Assembly (NCBI GenBank): GCA_022559845.1
Contig: CM040128.1
Coordinates: 176,072,413 to 176,136,412 of the forward strand
DNA: 64,000 bases
From: Amorphophallus konjac
Taxonomy: Eukaryota; Streptophyta; Magnoliopsida; Alismatales; Araceae
Direction: 5' to 3'
Shown: piece by piece, positions 44,831 to 54,791 of the stretch
Numbering within the stretch: position 1 is the stretch's first letter
Layout: each line of letters begins with the position of its first letter
Made by a program: the position numbers and the translations under genes
The notes under the pieces: generated by a model
The model's input: the letters and a program-made list of their open reading frames with translations, nothing else
What the model was told of the DNA's origin: nothing
Database searches by the model: none

Positions 44831-44929
44831 TCTTCCCCTCTTTTTTTTTTTGAGGGTGACAAGTCGGAATGCCATTGGATCATGATGAGGGATGGCTTGG
44901 TTAGGGCGGAGCGCCGCTATACCAAGGAA

Positions 44930-45400
44930 GGGTGTAACTCGGCTAGGGCAGAGTGCCACTAATCCAAGGAAAGGGTGTATCTCGGCTAGGGCGGGATGCC
45001 ACTAAGCCAATGAAAGGGTGTATCTCAGCTAGGGCGGGATGCCACTAAGCCAAGGAAAGGTGTATCTCGGCTAAGGCGGGATGCCACTAAGCCAAGGAAA
45101 GGGTGTATCTTGGCTAGGGCGGGATGCCACTAAGCCAAGGAAAGGTGTATCTCGGCTAAGGCGGGATGCCACTAAGCCAAGGAAGGGGTATATCTCGGCT
45201 AAGGCGGGATGCCACTAAGCCAAGGAAAGGTGTATCTCGGCTAAGGCGGGATGCCACTAAGCCAAGGAAAGGTGTATCTCGGCTAAGGCGGGATGCCACT
45301 AAGCCAAGGAAAGGGTGTATCTCGGCTAGGGCGGGATGCCACTAAGCCAAGGAAAGGTGTATCTCGGCTAAGGCTCAATGCCACTAAGCCAAGGAAGGGT
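44930..45400. repeat. 42-43-bp tandem array downstream of A integrase
   Basis: About eleven units near GGTGTATCTCGGCTAAGGCG followed by GGATGCCACTAAGCCAAGGAAA. GGCT/AGCC and an inner GGC/GCC can pair. The last unit, near 45365, has a changed loop (GGCTCAATGCC) with the stem kept. Confidence 0.85.
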
Positions 45401-45413
45401 AGTATCTGCCCGA

Positions 45414-46681
45414 TTACTCGGGGAATATTAGTTGTGCAGCATGATACAGCTTGAGGTGTTTACCATTGAGCGGCGAGAACTGAATTTCCCCTCGATGGTT
45501 AACAACTACATAGGCCCCTCCTTCATAGACCCTTTGTATCACATAAGGACCTTCCCAATTAGCATTTAGCTTTCCTTTTGGGTTGGACGCCATGACTTCT
45601 TTTTTCTTGACCATGACGAGGTCACCTTTCTTGAATTCTCATCCTCTTACGAGTTTATTGAATGCAGTGGCCATGCAGGCCTGATACATTTGGATATTCT
45701 TCTGAGTTTGGAGGCGCTTTCCTTCCAATTCAGCCAGTTCTTCTAACCTTCTTTCAGCATTTGTTTGTTCGCCATGGGCCAGGCCATATTGGATTGCCAC
45801 TCTGAGTGACGGGACTTCCAGCTCTAGTGGAACTACTGCCTCCGAGCCGTATACCAATGAGTATGGTGAGCACCCTGTAGGTGTCTTAAAGATGGTGCGG
45901 TATGCCCATAGAGCTTCATACATCTTTTCTTCCCAGTCCTTTTTATTAGAACTGACAACCTTGGCTAGCAAGGTGCACAAAGTCTTGTTAAAAGCTTCTG
46001 CCAATCCGTTTGCCTGGGGATTGTAGGGAGTGGAGGTTCTCCATTCAATCTTATACTTCTCGGCAAGTCGATAGATTTTCTGATTTCTGAAATGACTTCC
46101 ATTATCAGATATTATTCGGTTGGGGATCCCGAACCAGAAGATAATATTCTGCTTGATAAATCTGGCGACCAGTTCACCAGTCACTTCTCTTAATGCTACA
46201 GCTTCCGCCCATCGGGAGAAGTAATCTGTCATGGCCAATATGTACTTATGACCGGCCGAGGAAGTCGGCAGTGGCCCGACTACATCAGTTCCCCATTGTG
46301 CAAATGGCCTGCTAGGAACTGTAGGGTGCAGAGTTGCAGGTGCCTTCTAGGTACGGTAGCATGCTCCTGACACTTCTGGCATGACTTTGCGAATTTACAG
46401 CAGTCTTCAAACATAGTAGGCCAATAGTAGCCCAGCTTCTTGATTTCTATCTTCATTTTGGGGCCAGCCTGGTGGGCACCTGCTGTCCCAGCGTGTATTT
46501 CTTTCATCGCTTGCCAAGCTTCCTCAGTGGACAGGCAGCGGAGTAGAATCTTTTTGCGTGCATCCGCCATTATTCGGAATAAAGTTCCATTTCTGAATTC
46601 ATAGGAATCTTTGATTCTCAGGAGTTTCATCTTTTCCTCCCTTTTCTGTGGCAGCCGTTGGTGCAGAAACCACTGTAGCAA
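45414..46681 (-). pseudogene. pol: Element A integrase
   Basis: Zinc domain at 46280-46681 (EIHAGTAGAHQAG, CCKFAKSCQKCQEH). The core at 45639-46238 holds all three catalytic acids: MAMTDYFSRWAEA, RIISDNGSHF and NPQANGLAEAFNKT. The C-terminal domain is 45414-45614 (NANWEGPYVIQRVYEGGAYV). Frame breaks fall between zinc domain and core and at a TGA (45639-45641). Element B has Arg at the TGA position, so CGA to TGA is likely. There is no chromodomain. Confidence 0.9.
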
Positions 46682-46684
46682 ATG

Positions 46685-48622
46685 CTATCTCCAATCAGAC
46701 GCCTGTACTGCACTGATAGTGGCAACTTCTTCCTCTTCGGGGCACCCTTCTAGCATACTGGGGACTTGCCGCCGGTTCATAACAACAATGTTCAGTGTTT
46801 CATCTGGCAGGACTGCTAGCGAGCTGGCCAGCTTTGCCAGTGCATCAGCCTGGGCATTATGTCCACGGCCCACATGTTTGAGTTCAATATGATAGAACTT
46901 TGCCATGAGACGTACAGCTTTCTGGTGATAGGGATTTAGTTCTGGCTTCCGCACTTTGAACTCCCCTTGGACTTGTTTTATTATCAACATCGAATCCCCG
47001 AATACCTGAAGTATTTGGATACCCATGTTGAGGCTGATATTGAGTCCGATTATCAGAGCTTCATATTCGGCTTCATTATTGGTGCATGGCTTGTTTATAG
47101 AACAGGAAGTATGCACAACCTCCCCCTCTGGTGATTTCAGCACAATACCGGCTCCAGCCCGTATTCTGGTCTTTCCATCGGAATTTGTCTCCGTTCTGGA
47201 TGCTCCATCAAAGAACAGTTGCCACATAACTGGCTGAGCTTGACAGGCCTCAAGTGTCTCATCATCGGGTAATTCAGTCCCCAACATATCATTCTCCGGC
47301 ACAGGATGCTCCGCGAAGAAATCAGCCACGGCCTGTCCTTTTATTGCCCTCTGGGGTATATATGTGATATCGAATTCCATCAGAATTACTGTCCATTTGC
47401 CCAACCGGACTTTCAGTACTGGCTGAGTCAATATGTATTTGAGTGGATCTGCTGCAGATATCAATCTGATTTCATGTGACAACATGTAGTGTCAGAGCTT
47501 TTTGACAGCAAAGACTAGTGCCAAGCAGGTCTTCTCTATGTAGCTGTAGCTTTCTTCAGTTCTCATCAGCCTCCTACTTAGGTAGTACAGGGCTTGTTCT
47601 TTGCCTTCCACATTTATCTGTGCCAGCATTGCCCCCAGGGAACAGTATGTGGCTGCGATATACAGTATCAAGGGCCTGCCCTTAACGGGTGCCCCCAGCA
47701 CCGGAGGGGTTTTAAGATATTCTTTCAGCTTTTCAAAGGCCTCCTGACATCCATCGTCCCAGAGGAACGGTACATCTTTCATCATGAGCTTGTGAAAGGG
47801 ATGACATCTTCCTGACAGATTTGATATAAATCGTCGGACATAAGCCAGGCGCCCTTGCAGAGATCTCAGCTCGTGCAGATTCCTTGGTGGAGGGAGCTCC
47901 TGGATAGGTTTAATCTTGGACAGATCAATTTCAATACCCCTATGTCGGACAATAAATCCGAGGAGTTTTCCACTGGACACGCCAAAGGCGCATTTCATAG
48001 GATTCATCTTGAGTTCATATTTGCGCAACCTCTGGAATACTATCCTTAGGTCTTGCAAATGGTCTTCTCTTTTGCTGGTTTTTACCACCAGATCATCAAT
48101 GTAGCACTCTACCTTTTTGAAGAGCAAGTCATCAAAGATCTTTGTCATAGCTCTTTGGTAAGTAGCGCCGGCGTTCTTAAGGCCAAACGGCATTCTTTTG
48201 TAGTGGAATATTCCCTTCGGAGTGCGGAATGCAGTGTGCACTCTGTCTTCTTCAACAATCCAGATCTGGTTGTATCCAAATGATCCATCCATGAATGACA
48301 GGGCCTCATGGCCAGTAGTTGCATCGATCATCACCTCAGTGATTGGCACTGGGAAATCATCTTTCGGGCAAGCATTATTAAGGTCCCGAAAATCAACACA
48401 TATTCTAATCTACCCATTCTTCTTCTTTACGGGCACTATATTGGCCAGCCATGTAGTATACTGGTTTTCTTCGACAAAGCCTACCTCAATCAGCTTGTCA
48501 ATTTCTTTGTTAATCTGATTTATCAATTCAGGATGCACTCTCCTGGAAGGCTGCTTTACAGGGTTAGCCTCTGGGTTTATTGCCAATCGGTGCTGTGCCA
48601 CATCAGAGCTCAGTCCTGGCAT
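46685..48622 (-). pseudogene. pol: Element A reverse transcriptase and two RNase H domains
   Basis: RT (48622-47900) shows TTWLANIVPVKKKNG, a TAG near 48414, then PITEVMIDATTGHEALSFMD and catalytic YIDDLVVKTSK. The linked RNase H (PLILYIAATYCSLGAMLAQ) runs to a TGA at 47492-47494. The archaeal-type RNase H is intact in 46685-47485 (QLFFDGASRTETNSDG, CTNNEAEYEALIIGL, FGDSMLIIKQVQGEF, NAQADALAKLASSL). A TAG at 46685-46687 precedes the integrase. Dual RNase H identifies the Tat lineage. Confidence 0.92.
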
Positions 48623-50607
48623 TTCATCATATGTCCATGCAAAACAGTCTCGAATTCTTTCAAGAACTGTATATATTGTTCCCTGACATCTGGCTCTAGC
48701 AGGGCGCTGAGGAATGTCGGCCTTGGTTCATCTGCGGCTCCCAAATTTATTTCTATCAACTCATCGACGGTGGCTTGGCCCCCGTCTTCAACTTCGGGCG
48801 GGGCTTCTTGCAAATCAATAAAGCCTCCCGGGATGTAATCTTCTTCAGTTTCATGCTCCTCTGTTTCATCATACTGGTCATCAGCGGAGGCTGGTGCATC
48901 ATATAGGGCCAATATTACCGGATTCTGTTCAGTCTGTCCCGAGGACGAGGCTAGTTCAGCAGGAAATTCAGAAGTGGACTCTTCCGTTCTTAGAGGCTCT
49001 TCTGACGTGGGCTCTCTTGACAGGTCATCATTCTGCAGAGCCCGGAACTCTTCTAGAATGCGTCCGAACTCTAAACACTCCTGCAGCTCTCTGGCTATTT
49101 GATCTTCATCCGGGGTTCCCGTATCAAATTTTGCTTCAGCCGGGAACAGATCTTCTTTGGAAGATAGGTCCTCCCAGTACCAAGCTTTCTTTGCCTCATC
49201 AGATGTCTCTGTTTCTGGCAGACTGTCTGGGGCTTCATTGTTCATTATGGATTGATAAATGATTTCTTCATCTTCCGAGGGGTATTTGTCATATCCCGCC
49301 TCGGGAGGGTCTTCATGCTGGTAGGAGACAGATATGACGTCTACCTCAGCCTCATAGTATTCTTGGAGGGTATAACCCAATCCTGGGTGTTGAGTGATCT
49401 TCCTCAGTTCTTTACTATCTCGAGGTGGATCCCATAGCTCCTTGAATGCCTTCTTCTGGGCAGCAGGCTGCATTGATGGCATTTGCATTTTGGAGAACAT
49501 TTGTGAAACTTGTTGGGTAGTATAATCCAAGCCTGTAATCGGTACCATCCGGTCTGCAGCTTCTTCAGGGGCCATACAGTCTTGATCATCTTCCTCGACT
49601 GGCTCCCCGGTGTAGAATATAATAGGAGGCTCGCAGAAGCGAGGGATTTCCATAGTCTTCAGTGGTAGCACCGTTTGGTACTCAAGGCTGACGACGGGTT
49701 TAAATAAACCCTGCGGCACCTCCACCTGAGTGTACTTTTGTTTCATTTCTTCATCGGCATTATCCGGGTGGACGCTAGGAGGAGTAACCCGAGCAAAGTC
49801 ACCGGCATAAGAGATGTGAGATACATTATGCTTTTTAACATAGCCCTTTGGTGGCGGTGGAGACCAATTCCTTGCCTCTGTCGCGGGCTTTTTCTGGCTG
49901 ATCACAGCCTCTTCCCTTTCACACTTTTGTGACACCTCGGTATAGTAAGATGCATCGAGTATATGGCACTCGAATACTTCGAAAGGATGCAGATCCGCAA
50001 ACACCCTCTCTTCTTTTCCGTCATGGCAGTATTTGATACACTGATGTAGCGTGGATGGTACTATTTGATATTCATGCAGCCACGGTCTCCCCAGCAGGGC
50101 TTTATACGTGGTATTGGAGTCGATCACATAGAATCGTACCACTGTAGTGAGGTCTCCCAATGTGAGGTTGAAATCAGCTACCCCAAGAGGTGTCTCACAA
50201 TTTTGGTTGAATCCTGCAATCTTCATGTCTCTGACCTTGGTGAGCTGCAGATCAAAGTAATATTTCTGATAGATGCGGTATGGGAGAATGTTCACAGCAA
50301 CCCCGGGATCTATCAGTATTCTTCTTATCAGCTGACAGTTCAGGGAACCCCTCATATATAGCGGTCTGTTATGGCCGGAATTTGGGATTAGCATATCATC
50401 CTCTGTGAAGGTGACTGACGGACCAGAATTCACTTCTGTCAAGAGTGCTTCATACTGTGCTGGCGATTGCAAGGCATCAATAATGGCTTGGCGAGCCTCT
50501 TCACTCAGAGAGAGGATTTCCCAGATAGAAAACCTGGTAGGGAGCTTCTTCAGCATTTTCATGATCCGGCTGCCCACCCGGACGTTAGACAGTTTCATCT
50601 CCTCCAC
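48610..50607 (-). pseudogene. pol: Element A protease and acidic linker
   Basis: A 665-residue open frame. The aspartic protease motif ILIDPGVAVNILPYR lies near residues 100-115 and is followed by MRGSLN-like and LLGRPWLHEYQIVPSTLHQC segments. The C-terminal half is strongly acidic (EEDDQD, DEDQIARELQE, ETEEDYIPGG) and ends in the pre-RT conserved block ELIEINLGAADEPRPTFLSA. The stop at 48610 and the shift into RT at about 48622 look like decay or an expression control; I cannot tell which. Confidence 0.85.
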
Positions 50608-50760
50608 CCAACGGGGTCTTGGAGGCTCATGTGGTGCTTGTGGCCTTTGCTGCCCAGTGCCGGTTTTACCCTCTTGATCGGTTTCCCGGGAGGCTTCTTC
50701 TGTAGTAACGACCCTTGTTTCTACTAGAGGGTTACTTCCTTTATTTTCTTCATGCTGCTT

Positions 50761-53043
50761 CTACTTCCTAAATGCAGTCTGCTGACATTTATTGCTTTCA
50801 GCTGAAGCAGTGTGAGCCAATTTCTCATTTTCCAAACTGGACAAGAATTCCAGGAATGAAGGAGCCTCTTCTTTTTCTTGGTACAAGCTGGCAGGGGGAG
50901 GAACCTGGACACCTCGTACCTCTGGCTCGGGGATCTGATAGGGTTGCTCCCCTCTGAATATAATATTATGATTGGCTGGTGGCGGGCGCCCCCCTCTTTT
51001 CCCAGAACGTGTTGCATGGGCTGAGGTAGAGGCCTCAGCATGGTTGGCTTCTAGCGGGGCATTTGATGCTTCATCCTCATCATTCTCCCCGGGCAAGGAA
51101 AATAGTACCGACAGGGTGTTGCATTGTACTGTCGTGACTTTCTTTCCCCTTTTGGACTTGGGCCGTCTCTTCTTCTTCTGGGAATTCGGCTTTGCTGGCT
51201 CCTGCCCCCAGAAGGGCTCATTTTCAGCTTTTTCTTGTTCTGCCTCTGGTTGCTCTTTCATTTTCAATTCTTCGAACTGCTCCCAGAGTATACAATCTTT
51301 TATCAGCAGGTTTTTGGGCTTTTTCTGCTCATATTCATCGAGCTCATTGATATACTGCTGTAGACGCCTGGCTGCAGGACTTACTTCTTTATATGCAGGT
51401 AGGGGAGTTTGTCTCCTCCGGTTGTGAGTAGGGATCCGGATGACTGGCCCGGTCTCAGCTGTATGCCATACTGGCTTTACTGGAGGCGGCTCAGGCCTTG
51501 GGGTGACACCCCGGATAGTTGCCCCACTGGTGCTGACTGCAAGAGTCTTTTTTCTGTTCTTTATGGGCTTCATCTGCCATCCTTCCTGATCTTTCAGTGG
51601 GGTGAGGAGGCAAGCTTCATAAGTATGCCTGGTACATTCTTCAACGGCTTCTTCAGGCAGCTGCTGATAGACTGAAATCATATTGGCGGCCATCCTCCAG
51701 GGCGGAGGCTCATGCGGATGAGGTGGCTTCACCTGGTAATCACCCAACTGTAGCTCGCCCTTTTTGACCATTCCTTCCATGATATCCTTGAAGACGTAAC
51801 AGTCTTCAATTGCGTGCCCCAGCGCACGGTGAAATGGACAGAACATCGGATCATCTTTCTTTGTTGCATCCGCAGGTCTCTTCGGTTCGGGCAATGTTAC
51901 CTTGTTGAACTTATATGCCCAGTTAAATAGTGCTGATGTCTTATCTTTGGGAAAAGAGTAAGCTCTTCTCATTCTGTCTCTCAGAGAGACCTTATCTTTT
52001 CTTTCTGTTGCACCTTCAGGCGGGGGAGCTTCATCTGCCTCCTTTTTCCCTTTCTGTTGCTCGAAGGTTCTAAAATCGACGGCGTTAGCCTCAGTATGTG
52101 ATGGCCGTCAGTCATTGGTTTTACCCTTCGGCATAGTGGGAGCATTAGCGGTCGGACGCTTGGACAAGAACGTCTCGACTTCCGCCACTATATTGTTCAG
52201 CCGGTCAAATGTTCTGACATCTGCACCGATCATCTTTTCTAGCACCTCTCTCTTGAGGCTCTGTTTACATATCTGCACTGCATCTTCCTGATGGGGAGGT
52301 CTTCGGCATCTCATGGCTAAGTTCCTCCACCTTTTGATGTAGTCCAGTGCTGTTTCATCTTGCCTTTGCTTGGTTGCATATAGCTCCGCTATTGTGATTT
52401 CTCTTTCAGTGACATGAAATCTATCGCGAAATTTTCTTTGCATATCCGGCCAATCCACCACTGATCCAGCGGGCAGGCTTGAATACCATTCAAAGGCTAT
52501 CCCAGTGAGGGATGAGCCAAAGAACTTAAGCAGATAGGCTTCATCAGCTGCCAGGTCGCCCATAATTGTGGTATAGTAAGCAATGTGCTCCCTGGGAGAG
52601 CCCTGGCCATTGAATTTCTCAAATTTCGGCGGCTTACTGACGCCTGGGGGTAGTCTTTTAGCAGCATACTAGGGAGGATACGGTACTTTGTACACGTCAT
52701 AGGTACTTACACCATCACCGATCTTTTCAGACAGCTTCTTCTCCACAATTCTTTCAATCATCAGCTTGTGAGCCAGGGCTGGATCTATCTCTTCTGGGAA
52801 GAAGTGAGCTTGCTGCTGGCTGTAGGGAGTCGTCATCACAGTTGCGCGCAAGGTGGGCGCGGCGGGCTGTGTCTGAGATGTAGAGGGCTGAGCTGCTGCT
52901 TGCTGCAGAACAGGCTGGCTCGGAGCTTTGCCCTTATCAGCTGGAAGGGGATTAGTTGGGACAGCCATTTCTGCTGAGCTGGAAGTCTGCCCCGCAGGTT
53001 CGGCTTGCTTGGAGATCGGTGTGGCTTCATGCCTCTCATTTAG
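50761..53043 (-). pseudogene. gag: Element A Gag
   Basis: Continues in frame after the TAG at 53044. Further stops: TAG at 52669-52671, TGA at 52108-52110, and TAG at 50761-50763. The Gag core is at 52108-52670 (KFEKFNGQGSPREHIAYYTT, LTGIAFEWYSSLPAG, KFRDRFHVTEREITIAELYA). The knuckle-like CPFHRALGHAIEDC lies at about 51810-51850. A basic stretch (KKKRRPKSKRGKK) lies near 51150. Element B has Arg at the position of the 52108 TGA. Confidence 0.87.
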
Positions 53044-54678
53044 CTATCTTCTGAGAGCACTGATCTCCTGTTGATATCTTCTAAACATCATCTGGATCAT
53101 GGGATCCAGAGTCGATGGGATTTGTATATCTTCTGAAGTCCCTTCAGCATCATCAACGAAGGGATTGTCTCCTTCCTCTGTTGTCACCACATTGACTGTC
53201 ATGGTGGTGATCTTGCGGATTTCATCATCATTCTTCATCTGGTCTTTTGCAGCCTGACCTCTTCTTGTGACGGGGCCTGGTCTGGTAGCCAGCCTGAGCA
53301 GTTCATCTGGCTGAGTTGGTAGCATATTCTGCCCCCTGGCGATTCCAGCCATGTTACACGCGAAGATTTGCATCCTTCCCTTCTGCCTGCAAACTTTTCT
53401 TTTTGCCTGGTCAGGGTATTTGAGTCGGTCGAAGACCGATACTCTTTCTTCAGCCTCTTCCCTATACAGGTCTTCTTTATCATATCCGGCCTTGCGGCCT
53501 TCTTCATAATCATTTGAATCGGAGGAGGAGACTCCGAGCATCACTTCTTGAAGGGCTTCTCCTTCTTCTTCATCCACGGTGCCCAGAGCACGGGATAATC
53601 TTTGCTGACCGAGGGCAGGGTTCCCCAGGTAATGGAAGTAGTCTTGGACCACTTGTTTCATCTCCTCTGGATCGTGCCTTCGCGGCTCTGGTCGGAGTAT
53701 CAATCTTTCCTGGCTTTTCTGCTGATGAGCCAGTCTTGTCATCTGAGCATTCAAATGCTCGGCTTTGGAATATTTGAATATGTCAGCCTGTCTGGCACAG
53801 GCTCTTGGTCTTCTTGGAATGGCAACCGTGACTGGTTCGCTCACTCCCATATCGCCATCCTGGCAGCAGTTGGCAGTGTCAACATAATTCTTCCTTTCCC
53901 ATCTTTTGCCTTTCATCACGGGGCGAGTAGTAATCAGATTTCTTCCTTCATAATTCTTTTCATCTCTCCTCCCCAGAGCTTTGGGGTAAGCAGCAATAGC
54001 ATCTCTTCTGTAGTTTCTTTCTTCCCTTCTGCTTCCTGCCCTGAAGCAGGCAACAGCATCCTCAGTAGCCTTCTTCTCATATCGAGCTGGGGCCCAGCTC
54101 TGAATCTTCTTTGGTCGCCAGACCTGTTTATATTTTGCTGGCTTGGGCGCCAGCGGCTTCCTTTCATCAGCTTCCCAGTTGGCCCTCCTAGCGGCCAGGA
54201 CGCGGAACCTGTTGTCGGTCTGGACAGTCGGGACAATCCTGTCCGGCCGGACTTCTCTGGGGCGACCGTTGAGGTTCACCCTAACATCTCCCATCATCAT
54301 TGTCTTCCCAGAATTGGAAAGACGACGCTCAGCAGCAGTATACCGGCTTCTCCGGTTATTTTTCTTTCCCCTCTGGGCAGCAGCGGGAACCGTATCCCTC
54401 CTTTGAACTTGGTGTACATAGCAGGTGACGGCCGTCGAGGTCGTCTTCTCCGGTAAGCCAGCCTTCTTACCAGTAGTCTTCATAGGGGCACCTGCAGCGG
54501 TGCCTTGCTCGTCATTGTTGACCTGCAGAAGGTCGGTGAAGATGAGGCCCAGACAGTTGGGCAGCCCGACAGCAGGGGGCATTGCTCCGAATGACAGGGG
54601 TACCGCCAGGTAACCCTCTCGCACATGCATATCGATCGGTTGTTGGCCGAAGCGTACAGACATAAGTCCAGTAGTCAT
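53044..54678 (-). CDS. Element A 5' reading frame, unknown function
   Basis: 544 codons, open from the first ATG after the PBS region (54678, TTGLMSVRFGQQPID) to TAG at 53044-53046. I recognise no family. Features shared with element B (59805-61087 plus 27900-28083) are GYLxVP, PPxVGxPNxLG, an N(S/T)GK block followed by VRVxLNGR, then RPGP(V/L)TRRG(Q/K)A, and a C-terminal RYQQEI. The middle part is rich in Arg, Lys and Tyr, suggesting nucleic-acid contact. Conservation between diverged copies argues for a real product, either separate from Gag or its N-terminal extension by read-through. Confidence 0.7.
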   Translation of the reverse strand: MTTGLMSVRFGQQPIDMHVREGYLAVPLSFGAMPPAVGLPNCLGLIFTDLLQVNNDEQGTAAGAPMKTTGKKAGLPEKTTSTAVTCYVHQVQRRDTVPAAAQRGKKNNRRSRYTAAERRLSNSGKTMMMGDVRVNLNGRPREVRPDRIVPTVQTDNRFRVLAARRANWEADERKPLAPKPAKYKQVWRPKKIQSWAPARYEKKATEDAVACFRAGSRREERNYRRDAIAAYPKALGRRDEKNYEGRNLITTRPVMKGKRWERKNYVDTANCCQDGDMGVSEPVTVAIPRRPRACARQADIFKYSKAEHLNAQMTRLAHQQKSQERLILRPEPRRHDPEEMKQVVQDYFHYLGNPALGQQRLSRALGTVDEEEGEALQEVMLGVSSSDSNDYEEGRKAGYDKEDLYREEAEERVSVFDRLKYPDQAKRKVCRQKGRMQIFACNMAGIARGQNMLPTQPDELLRLATRPGPVTRRGQAAKDQMKNDDEIRKITTMTVNVVTTEEGDNPFVDDAEGTSEDIQIPSTLDPMIQMMFRRYQQEISALRR

Positions 54679-54769
54679 CTTCCTGAAAATAAGGAAAGCG
54701 CACAGGATCAGAAATTTGAGGGGGGCCCGCTGGGCCTCCTATTTTGGCGTAGAGATGAAGGGAGACAAC

Positions 54770-54788
54770 AGTCCCACCGGGCGTGCCA
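54770..54788 (-). other. Primer-binding site of element A
   Basis: Minus strand TGGCACGCCCCGGTGGGAC, three bases from the LTR end. Element B has nearly the same site with one C fewer. The matching tRNA is not assigned. Confidence 0.6.
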
Positions 54789-54791
54789 GCT

